From: Paramecium octaurelia
Lineage: Eukaryota > Ciliophora > Oligohymenophorea > Peniculida > Parameciidae
DNA length: 64,000 bases
Direction of reading: 5' to 3'
Assembly (NCBI GenBank): GCA_905182995.1
Contig: CAJJDP010000165.1
Coordinates: 70,575 to 134,574, forward strand
Positions 11,776 through 21,892 of this stretch are shown here, piece after piece. Position numbers and translations under genes: made by a program. The notes below the pieces were generated by a model. It saw only the letters and a program-made list of their open reading frames with translations, was not told the origin of the DNA and made no database searches. Position 1 is the stretch's first letter, and the number at the start of each line of letters is the position of its first letter.

Positions 11776-13135
11776 ATGAAAATTTTAATTATTTATGTGG
11801 CATCAATAGCGGTATTCTATTTTGTTGATAAATCATTGGATCTGCAATTCATTGAATCAGACAAGCTAAATCGATAATGCGAAACCAAAATTGACAATAA
11901 TAACCAAAGTAAATTGTGTTGTGGCTATATTTGGGAATCCAATGAAACTATGGTCACATTTTATTTTCGCTCACAAACACCTTTACAACACATACCTGAT
12001 ATCGTAATTTATTACCAATAATTCCCTGCAGAGTAATAACTTAACATTACTGAGTTAATTTTGGTTGATGCAAACAATTCATTTCCCATAGTCAATGAAA
12101 ATTAAGCAGGAATTGAGGAGTTAAGTAAGCATCATTTAAAAGCATTACCTTATTCCTTTAAATCAGGTGATTCGGATGGAAATGAAAATTATCTAATGAC
12201 ACCTGAATTAATCAAAGTTTCTGCTTATGTTATTTTTGTCAAGGGTCTAGACATAGAATTAGAGGCATATTTCAAAAATAATTTAAAATATTTAGAAGAT
12301 TCCTTTGTAACCTTCTTGTGCTTTGTCATCTTGGCGTTGGCAATCAAAATGATCAATGAGGATGAAGAAAATCTTCTTCCTTTAGGGAAGTATATAAAAG
12401 AAAATCAACACCACATGCTTTTGATAATAATTCTAATTGCACAACCCCTTAGACCTTTGTGTTTCTTTCCGGAATTCGAAGCTGTTGAATGGTTAATCGG
12501 ATAAACCTGTTATGCTGTAGGAGAATTTCTATTTTTGAGGTACTTCTTACAAGTTCTCTCCTTCCTAAAAGGCTAGGATAACAACACAAATAAAGGTAGA
12601 AACACACTAATAACAATCTTTGTCATAATTCCCATTAGTATTGATAGATGGTTAATCGCCTTTGATAGTTAATCGTTCGTTATAAAGGACTTAGAAAATC
12701 AAGTTGACAACATCCATACCATTATGATTGTGTGTTGGCTATGTTTCTTGGTCTATTCGGGTATATTTGCTTATGAAGTGATGATTAGTTTACATTCAAA
12801 TTTAATAAGTAAAACTGACTTATTATTTGTTAGGACTTGACCTATTTGTAATTGACATCATCTTTTTTATAATATATTCCTTCCAAAAGAGTTAATTTTA
12901 CTTGTATTACGAAAGATTCGATCACCATTTGTTTAATCCAATAAATATGTTGATGATGGTTTCATATATTGCTATTTTGCTGGTCATTGATTTAAGGAAG
13001 GAGAGCGAAAAGAGCAATGAATTATAACCTATACGACATCGAATCACCTAAGATGAGGAACATGGAGATAACCTTGATTTCACAATTGCTGAATATTACA
13101 AAGAGAAACCTAATGACGATCAAGCATTAATTTGA
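11776..13135 (+). CDS. Seven-transmembrane protein with lumenal N-domain (GOST/Wntless-like)
   Basis: ATG 11776 to TGA 13133-13135 with one 25-nt intron (12809-12833); 444 residues. A signal peptide (M-K-I-L-I-I-Y-V-A-S-I-A-V-F) leads into a soluble domain of about 150 residues with a Cys-Cys pair and N-glycosylation-type sites. Seven hydrophobic spans follow, starting F-V-T-F-L-C-F-V-I-L-A-L, then an acidic cytosolic tail. This order (signal, lumenal domain, 7TM) matches GOST-type receptors such as TMEM87, GPR107/108 and Wntless, which act in Golgi or endosomal traffic. No diagnostic motif was found, so the family call is tentative; the topology is secure. Confidence 0.8.
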
Positions 13136-13225
13136 TTGAATTCAATATTAAAATTGTATATATATATTCAATTTAAAAATTACTTGTGTTTTAACTAATT
13201 GTCTAAAATAATAAATATATTAATT

Positions 13226-14655
13226 ATGCTGCTTCTAAGCAAAATATCTAGATTATGCTTAATCCCTACGTACGGCTGCAAATTTGTGCTAAAGAAAGAC
13301 TGGAAGCTCATCAAGGATAATACAAATTGGGCAGCCTATATGGATGATCTAAATATCAATTCAGAGACCTTTTATCACTCAAGCAGCAAAGACTTGCTTA
13401 AAGCAGTCAGGGAAAACCCTGATAATGAATTTTATGCAAAATCAATTGGACAACTGCTTTATCATATGGGAAAAGATGGGGAATACGATGAAGTAGTAAT
13501 TAAAAAGATAGAAAAATGCCTTTATAAATTCAAAGGTGAATTTCCATCAAGATTAGCATTTGGAGCTCTCTATGGATTCATATCCCTTTCAATTGATAAT
13601 TAATACTTACATGATTTCTTTGATGCAGAATTTCGTATGCATCCAAAATCTAAGAAAAAATGGTATGAAGCACTTGAATTAATCGAGGCTTGTGGCAAAA
13701 ATAAAAATTTGTAAAGAAAATATCTATTTGATTTGATGAGATCCTAATGTCACAATGTCCTTGTTAAAGAGTATAAAAGGAGTCTAAAATATCAACCTGG
13801 CTAATAATTTAGAATATTGAAGGCCTGCATAAGTGCCAAATATTTTGAACCTGACTTGTTTGATCCTGTAGTGAAAGACATAGTTAGATAACAAAAAATA
13901 TCTAGATTGCCAGATTTGATTAAATTGCTAGATATTCTTATCAAACTTCAAACTGAAGGTGATTTCCCAAGATCAATCCAAGCAGAAATCGATCATCTTA
14001 TTAATAGATTGAAGACTACACCCAAATTTTCTTGGTTATACAATGTAGATGAAAGACGTTATAGAACTATGGAAGAATTAAAAGCAATCAGAGAAAATGC
14101 ACCTCAATAATTCATTGGAAATCACCTTTATTAACCCGAAATATTAGAATAGTATTTGAAACAAAAGGCTTTAGGAAATGATGAAGCAGTTTAAAGAGAA
14201 AAGAGATTGATTCAAGAGAAATAATTGGATGATTTATTGTATGATGAATTCATGCTCAATAAGGTGGAATAATAGAGAAATAGAGAACAACTAAAGAAGG
14301 AGTAGAGAAAAGGTATGAAAGATGAGGATGGTGAAGATGAAGATGCAGAAATTGATAAGGAATTAACAGAAGAGGAAAAGAAAGACTGTAACTTATTAAT
14401 ATATAACATATCATAGTACTTACTGATTTTTAGAAGAAACACTTTGAATCTTTGGATATGGATACTGTTAACCCAGATGATCTTCCAAAAGAATGGTTTA
14501 TGGATAACAGCCAGTCATAAGATAATGAATTTGATGAAATGGATGAAAGAATTCAATAAGCAGCCCAAGAGAAATCTCAGCAAGCCAAGAATAAGGAGTT
14601 TAAGAAGAGAAAGGGAAGAAGTGGCAAAGGAGATATTTTTGATGCAATAGAGTGA
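13226..14655 (+). CDS. Hypothetical protein, possibly mitochondrial, 466 aa
   Basis: ATG 13226 to TGA 14653-14655 with a 29-nt intron at 14388-14416; 467 codons. The N-terminus (M-L-L-L-S-K-I-S-R-L-C) is hydrophobic and basic without acidic residues, as in mitochondrial targeting peptides. The central 250 residues look like alpha-helical repeats (L-P-D-L-I-K-L-L-D-I-L-I-K-L). The C-terminal third is a charged coil with acidic runs, ending in a Lys/Arg-rich patch (K-K-R-K-G-R-S-G-K-G). The helical-repeat plus targeting pattern is seen in organelle RNA-binding or ribosome-associated proteins, but I cannot name a family. Confidence 0.75.
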
Positions 14656-14701
14656 ATTTTATCATGTAAAATAAAATAACTAACTAATTATTTAAATTTC
14701 A

Positions 14702-17039
14702 ATGAGTACAGCCAGATTCAAAAAAACAGAGGTCAGAATACAGGAGATGCAAAATGAAATTGATGCTCTCATGACTTAACTCTAATCCAACTCAAAGAAT
14801 ACATCCTCATCCCAATCAGAGCATTTGCAGATGCTTGTCGAGGATTTACATTCAACTAATTTTCAAACTTAAGAACTCTCAAAAGAATCAGATCAATTAA
14901 CAGATGCATTATATTCTCAATCAGATCATGATGTGATCTTAACATAAGCATAAATGAAAAAGATATAGGGTTCCTTGAACCAATCCATGTCAACCACCAA
15001 ATAAGTAAATATATTATTTTTGATGAAATAGAATCTCCAAAATGTAGAGAGAGAAATAGATTAAATAGAAAAGGCTTTGCAAGCCATTTAAGAATCCAAC
15101 AAGGTCTATACAGAGAGTCTAAATAAGTTTAGAGAAAATCTAAAAATGTGTGATACTCAAGTTGTCAAAGTGCTTGATCAGAACGCATACAATAATTGGA
15201 ATAAAATTAAGTAATTCTTTGATGTTGATATAATTTAAACTTCTGTTCCATTAGGCCTTATTATGAAACTATAATTAAGTATCCTTAAATTAACAGAAGC
15301 CTGTAATTCAAATTAAATTAAGGCCAAGCAGTAAATTAACGAAGATTTAACAGCCCTATTGATTGAGATTAATTCATAAAGCGCCTTATTTTAACACATT
15401 AACTTACTTGAATAATATATCTTGGGAGTTTTAAAATCAAATAACAAGGTTAATTTATTTTTATTCATTTAAAAATGTTTGAATTCCATGCATTACAATT
15501 TTTGCTAAATAGCATAACTATTTAATCAGCACAATATCTCATATAAGATATAGCAATCAATTTCATAAGAAATAGGCACTAAGAACTAGTCTTTAAAGTC
15601 GTTGCAAATCAAGAAATCTTAATTTATGATTGAGATGGAAAAATTCAAAAAGTAAAGTAAAGAACTCACAACCTAAGTCGCACAATTAGATAAACAACTT
15701 GAAAAATAAATAGAAGCTGAAACACAGCATCTTTTAGCTATGTACTTGAGGGATAAAGAATAGAGTATATCTGAAATTAAAAAAAAATATGGCAAGAAAT
15801 ACTTTGATAACATGTTGGCAGATGTCAAGCAGGAGTTTAAGAAGATCTGTCTAAATTAATAAGTTTTATATGCTAACAGTATTGAATAAGCTTTCTTAAG
15901 GGTAGATGTAATAAATACTTAGTTGATGAATAATAAAACTAAAGCGTAGCAATTAATTTAATAATATTCATAATAAAAATTTAAAAAAGCTAGTAGTGTG
16001 ATAATTTAATTAAATGGAATTGACAAAAGGGAATATTTATTGGAATTACAATAATGTAAAATATCACTTTTATAAATTGAAAATAAAGTAGAGAGAAAAC
16101 TCATTATATAAGATTTAGATGAATTATTATTACAGATTTAATATTAAGTAAATGACATCAAATTAAGAATCTAAGCTAGCAACGTACCTCAGAAAATTAG
16201 AAGCGATTCAATTGATACATAGAGAAAAACTAATAGAACAATTGAACATCATAGGTCATAATCATAAACTCCTATTCTATCACCTCAAGTGCCCGTTCCT
16301 CAAATTACACTTTAATTATTGAATATCAATTTACCAATTAATAATCCTAAGGAAATATTCGATTCTAGCGAAGATCCAATCAAAACTAATAATAGTCAAT
16401 TGCATTTGAGCTTTTGTGAGAATTAGAGCAACAAAAGTAAAGATCAAGAGAAGTTAAGTAAAACTATTTAAGTTCAATTTAATTCAAGCAGTAGGATTAC
16501 TTAGTAATCCAATAATATTGATAGTCTAACTAATTCCAGAAACGATGAGAACTAGAATAATTAGAATAATTACTAAAACTAACATCAATCAAATCCACAA
16601 AAAAAGCCACAACTAAAGGAAGTAAAAAATATTATGAATAATTCTGAATAAATTTAAAATAGTTTGAAATCGAGTCGAACCAAAAAAGACATTCAACAAA
16701 AATAGATTATCGAACTTAATCCCAAAAATAAGTTGAACATTTTGATTTATCTAAAAACACAAGATTCAGATATTGTTTATGATCCCATTTTAAATTATGA
16801 TCATGATCCCTATATATTTGGATATAGACTTTTTAGGATCGATAATTAACTAAATGTAATGTATTTGAAATTATCTATAGGTTTATAAATCTTAAGAAGA
16901 AAAAATCAACCTAGAAAATTTTGAGAATTTAAATGATCTTATAAATCAATTCAATATAAAACATACTTAATTAGAAAATGTTAAAGAAATTGAAATTGTA
17001 AATATGATTCTATAATATTTTAGAATAATTGCAGCTTGA
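14702..17039 (+). CDS. Large coiled-coil protein, 770 aa
   Basis: ATG 14702 to TGA 17037-17039, 771 codons after removing a 25-nt intron at 16856-16880. About residues 1-500 are coiled coil rich in Gln, Lys, Glu and Leu, with a basic kinked stretch near the middle. Residues 500-690 are Ser/Asn/Pro-rich and probably disordered. A short helical C-terminus (N-M-I-L-Q-Y-F-R-I-I) ends the protein. A GTA...TAG stretch of 27 nt at 15004-15030 is in frame without TGA and may be another intron, which would shorten the product by nine residues. Probably cytoskeletal; function unknown. Confidence 0.8.
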
Positions 17040-17292
17040 CAGCTTTGAAATTTTAAAATATCTATGAGTCTACACTCAGACATGCCTGTGTAGACAGTTT
17101 AGCTCTTAGACATTTGAGAGTTCGCTTTTTTCCTTTTGTTTTTGTAGGACAACAACCCCAAGTAGGATTGGCTATCAATAAAGATGATCTTTCGTCCTTA
17201 TAGAAGCTATTCTCAAAGTGATGATGCTTATATTAAATCTCCAAAATAATTATAAAATTTAAATATCAAAAAAACAAAAGTTATTAATTAAA
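17040..17292. ncRNA. Candidate structured RNA in convergent intergenic region
   Basis: Lies between the 3' ends of two convergent genes. Base 17069 starts a perfect 8-bp stem (gtctacac ... gtgtagac, 12-nt loop), followed by a second stem (agctctt ... gagagtt) and a run of six T after 'cgc', resembling a short Pol III or snRNA-like unit on the plus strand. On the minus strand there is a nested fold (AGGAC ... GTCCT enclosing CCAA ... TTGG). The density of stems is higher than in other spacers here. No known RNA family was recognised. It could also be a transcription termination region. Confidence 0.3.
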
Positions 17293-18495
17293 TCATTTGT
17301 AATAATTTTTATAAAGAAATTTTGGTGATAATTTGTTAGGAAAGCTTTCCTTAACAGATTTTCCTAATTCAGGAGTTCTGGATTACTTTTTCATTGCTCT
17401 TTCTTGTTTAATTTGAGAGAATTCTGAAATCAATTTATCGAGCATAGCTTAATTTGTTTCTTATTTCATTGAAGCCCTACTCGGATGAAGCTATTTCTTA
17501 AAGAATTTAGTGGCTAAAATGTTTGGACTTTATAATTATTCAGCAGGCTCAGTGCGCCTCTATTTGGAATTTGAATTCTCCATCCATTCTTCAATGGATT
17601 CTTCTGTGATTTTGAAGGTTTGAGCTGTTTTTTTTTCTGAATTATCAAAGCTTTTGACCTCCTTGCTATTAGGTTAACTCTGATGCCTTTTTTCTTTCTC
17701 AGCACTTTTAGAAGTTTTTTACTCAGAACTTGACCTCGTGCTTTCATGGTTTCTTTTTTTATTTTGATAGTCCTTTTCAGTCAATTTACTAATTTCTTTT
17801 AAAAAGGAATCAAGGGAACTTATCTTACCTTCATAATGAAGATAGGCCACCTTATTATCTTAGATATCCTTTAGGAATTGTTGCAATTTGAAAAGTTTGC
17901 TGCTATACCCTCCCATAATTTGATTAAATGGTAGAGTACCCATTTAGACAATTTTATCATAGTGATTTCTGATGTCACCAATGTAGGTAGCCAATTGATG
18001 TTCAATTTATTTAGATTATACTTTTAATTGGTTGGTCATCTAAACTCCAGACCATAGAGATTATGATAAGGCACAAAGCAATTGAGATTTGCACTTTCAA
18101 GAATAGATGTAGAAATTACCATTTGTAATTGTTTTTCGATTCCTCCAAAAGTCTTGACAACTTAAGTATATTGGTCATTATAAAACTTTTTGAGATTGGC
18201 TTCAGTCGATAATAAATTGGAATGAACATTGTCTATTTCACTTTTTGTTTATAATAATTGTTCAATGAATGAGTCAGTTTGTTTTTTCTTGACGTTGTCT
18301 AAGGATTGTTTTAAGCAAATTACCTTCTTCTATATTTTCAATTTTATGTCCTTGTTGAGCTAATTAAACTGCACATTTGGTGCATAATTTTTCATTGGGA
18401 CCTGTCTCATTAAGCAATAAGTATTTAGCCTAGGAATAAGGATGAGATGAATACTTTTTTTTAAGGATGATGTGGACACATGGGCTGGAAGCCAT
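17293..18495 (-). CDS. B-box-like zinc-binding plus coiled-coil protein
   Basis: ATG 18495 to TGA 17293 with introns 18299-18323 (25 nt) and 18040-18074 (35 nt, GTG start, less certain); 381 codons. The N-terminus has spaced metal ligands (C-V-H ... H ... C-T-K-C ... H) in the order of a degenerate B-box. A coiled-coil region (E-A-N-L-K-K-F-Y-N-D-Q) follows, then a long Ser/Lys/Glu-rich tail. B-box plus coil proteins are common in ciliates and mostly uncharacterised. The minus ORF at 17514-17747 in another frame is a shadow. Confidence 0.65.
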
Positions 18496-18650
18496 TGCAA
18501 TTAAATTCTTCACTCTCCTTAAATTTTTAGCTAAATAGATTAGTACTCTAATGTATGGGAGTGTCGATCCCATTCCAAAGTTGTATAGATGACATATATA
18601 TCTAATCGTCTCTTTTCATTTGAATTTTAATTAATAATTGTTATGATAAA

Positions 18651-20077
18651 TCATTTTGGTAATCTCTCAGGGTTGTCAGCAATGATGTACATCATGGAAC
18701 TGATAGCAAAGACGTTGGAATCCATCTCATCAGGATTTAAAATATTCATTGTATCTCCAGCTGAATGATGATATTTGAAGTAATAATCATCATTAGGATC
18801 TTTGTAGATATTTCTCATCAATGGAACTCCTCTTTCCCCCAATGGTTTTGTATCGACTCCAGAACTAACATAAATGATTCATATATACCCATCGTTTTCA
18901 TTGACAACCGACAACTCAGGAATATAGTTCATAATCAATTGTCTGACCATTCTACTTGTTTACAGTTTTCCTGAAAAACCAAATCCAATGGCTGTCTTTT
19001 GACCAACGTCATTCTCAAGAGCAACTACATGATCCTCATCACCATGATATTTAGCATAGTGTTGATTCCCATTATTAGGGAGTCCCATTTCTTCGCCACT
19101 CCAAGCAATCCATCTCAAAGTTCTGAGGGGTCTGATTCCTAGATCAGCAACGACTTTAAGGGCTTCTAGTGTAACTAGAGTTCCTGCACCATCATCCATA
19201 GCTCCTGTTTAACTTCCAGTATCCCATGAATCAAAATGACCCCCCATCAAAATAATTTAATCGGGATATTTCCAACCTGTGATCTAAGCAATGATGTTAT
19301 GACTTTCAGAAGCCTTCATTTCATTATTTAATTCTAAATCTACTGTAATCTTCTGTCCTCTATCTTACATTCTTTGAAGCATCTCTGCATCTTCAACTGT
19401 GATGGCAGCGGCAGGAATCTTAGGAGTAGTGCCTGAATATCTCACATTTCCTGTATGTGGACTATAGATTGAAAACGAAGCAACGCTTCTCAAGAGTACA
19501 CCTATAGCTCCATAGGCAGATGCTCTGTCAGGTCCTTGTTGTCTATACAACTTCAAGTCATCGTATGATGTCCATGGAACATTGTAACATACAATTTTCC
19601 CTAAGAATTGTATATTGAATTACCTTAAATTTTATTAGCCTTACCCTTCTCATCCAACTCACTCCAGTTTCTAACCACTATGACTTCGCCATCCTTTATG
19701 TTACCTGACACAATTAAACCAAGTCCGATCATCCCTAATTTTTGAGGTCTCTTTCTTGGACTCTTTAAGATTAATGACTCGCTCCCTCTGACCCACGTTG
19801 ATATTTCATCCAATTTTTCTAATTTAACCTCCACCAAACCATTTTTAGTTGCTTCCCAATTTTGTATTTAATTATAAAGATAATCAACAGCTAATGCCAT
19901 ACTTGGTGAAGCCCACATTCTAGGACCGTAAGTATCAACAATGTATGCTAATTTATCATAAGCCTTGTGTTTGTTGGGCCCATTATTGATGGCTTGTCTA
20001 ATGTCATCGACATTTTTTTTGATAGCATCATTTGCACAATATGCTATTGTCATGAGAAGAGCAAGAATTAATTTCAT
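18651..20077 (-). CDS. M28 metallopeptidase, carboxypeptidase Q (PGCP)-like
   Basis: ATG 20077 (M-K-L-I-L-A-L-L-M-T-I-A-Y-C-A, signal peptide) to TGA 18651, one 23-nt intron (19601-19623), 467 residues, the usual family length. Two-zinc site of family M28: G-G-H-F-D-S-W-D-T-G (His about residue 273), M-D-D-G-A-G (Asp), W-S-G-E-E-M-G (general base Glu about 321 and metal Glu 322), E-N-D-V-G (Asp) and K-Y-H-H-S-A-G-D-T (C-terminal His). A PA-like insert precedes the catalytic part. Expected role: secreted or lysosomal hydrolysis of dipeptides to free amino acids. Its start codon overlaps the stop of the upstream carboxypeptidase gene. It uses fewer TAA/TAG glutamine codons than most neighbours. 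Confidence 0.95.
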
Positions 20078-21865
20078 TTAAATAATTATTTAACTTGCAA
20101 AGCTGAGATCATACTTCCCAATTTAGGCTGTTCTTCTATGTATTGGCTTTAAAATGAATTCATTCGAGACCTTATCTTCTGAAGTTGAACCTTGTTGGAA
20201 CTGTGACTTAAAAGTTTGGAGGGTTGCGGTTACAATTCAACAAAGGACTAATCCTTAAAAAATTAACTATGTTGATGTATCAATTAGGGAGTCTCTAATT
20301 TTGGTTTGATCCCTCCATATCCAACAGATTAATGTTTGCATGAAGATTCCTTCCTGGATGTGATTTTAATCTTATTTGGTCTTGGAATAATCAAATCTTA
20401 TTCTGCTTCCGAATCACTTCCACTATCACATTTTAGTGCCTTGCTCATCTCTCTATTGATATTCAATTCTGGTGAATCCACCTATTCATTGTAAAGATCG
20501 AGAGCATGCAATATATTTTAAGCAAGGGCATGGTAATCCTCCAAACTGAAGGCTCGTCCCATTTGCCCATAAATGCTAGTTTCTATTGTCATTGAATTTG
20601 CTATATTCAATCTCTTCCATAATGCCACTCTAGCCGTACCAACTCTATCAGGACTAACACCATATGAACAATCCCTCTATTAAATATTAAGGTACTTTGA
20701 ATGAGAACATTTCGTTGTGATGAGCTAGAATCTTTCCGAACTATCTGATCCTCATATACTCAGATACACTCTTGCCATGTAAACAGCCATAAAGAAATTG
20801 ATTGAACTTTTTTGAATGACCATGCAAATCTATCATAAATGCGATATTAGAATATTTTGAAATTGATTTATAAACATAGTGGATCTCAGGTTCTGTTTTT
20901 TAGTTTGGATTGTCCCATTTTCTAAATTTAATATTCCTATTACCTGTTTAAATCGATGCCATTAAAATTACAACGAGAATTCCCCAGAAACACTCCATCT
21001 GGATTTAGCATTGGATATATTATGAATCTATACTTTTGCATACATGAGTGTCCTTTGCATAAAATGCGTAAGATTCTTAACAAATAAATGATCCAGCAGT
21101 TTCACTTGGGTGTTGTCGAGCCAAAATCACCACGATTTATTATCCATTCTACTTCGGAGTCTTGATTTACCAAATCGGTAATCCTAAGGTTGTTATACAC
21201 ACGGATTTCCTTTGCAATGGACATTAATCAATAAATCTTTAGAGTTTTTTTATTGGATATGGTCGAGTTAATGCAAAATATACTATTTTGTCAGTTTATT
21301 TAAATTCATAGGTGAATTCTAATGTGTATAAAGAAAAGTCTTATTAAAGTTAAGCTATGCCAGCGTCTTCATGATGATAAAATGGATGATTGATGTTCGT
21401 TCTATAATAGTACATCTCTTTGGTTTTACCTACAGACCATTTTTCATCATCAAACACATAAACATGATTGCATTCCTTAAACAGTGTATTTTAACGACGA
21501 TTATTTAAGATCCTTATTTTTAGTCTTCCTTCATTATGCATCTTGATGCCAAAATAAAACCATTAAGTGCAACCTTAAGTATTGGTATCACTTGAAATTA
21601 GAACATTCAATACTCCTTTTTCTTCTTGACAACATCCATGAATATTGCTATTCTCAAATGAACCATAAACCACAAGTTCTTCAGATTCAAAAAATGGCAT
21701 GGGGGAATGAACATATTGCTGTTATTTGTATTGAGCAAGAATATTTTTGCGCGAGTTATGATTGATGATACATGATTTCAGTTTCTTCTCAAATAGCTAC
21801 ATGAAATCAATGTATTAATGTCCCATGTCCTTATTGTTTTTGAGTAATTTTTGGAGAGATTTCAT
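20074..21865 (-). CDS. Cytosolic carboxypeptidase (M14, CCP/AGBL-like), with a frameshift
   Basis: ATG 21865 to TGA 20074, introns 22 nt (near 20930) and 19 nt (near 20690). The N-terminal domain is followed by L-A-R-Q-H-P-S-E-T (zinc ligands His and Glu), L-N-P-D-G-V-F-L-G-N-S-R-C and G-I-D-L-N-R (substrate-binding Arg), I-D-L-H-G-H-S (third zinc His), and M-T-I-E-T-S (catalytic Glu). These define tubulin-tail deglutamylases of the CCP type. Between the S-E-T motif and L-N-P-D-G the frame shifts (about 21020-21090) and no GT..TAG intron repairs it; total coding length is 3n+2. Either the read is wrong by one base or the gene is damaged. The C-terminal 150 residues are Ser/Gln-rich. Confidence 0.85.
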
Positions 21866-21892
21866 TTTATAATAAATATTTTTATAATACGC

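Noticed and set aside
17514..17747. Minus ORF rich in Lys/Arg
   Set aside because: It lies in a different frame of the B-box-like gene, whose own frame continues through with typical composition.
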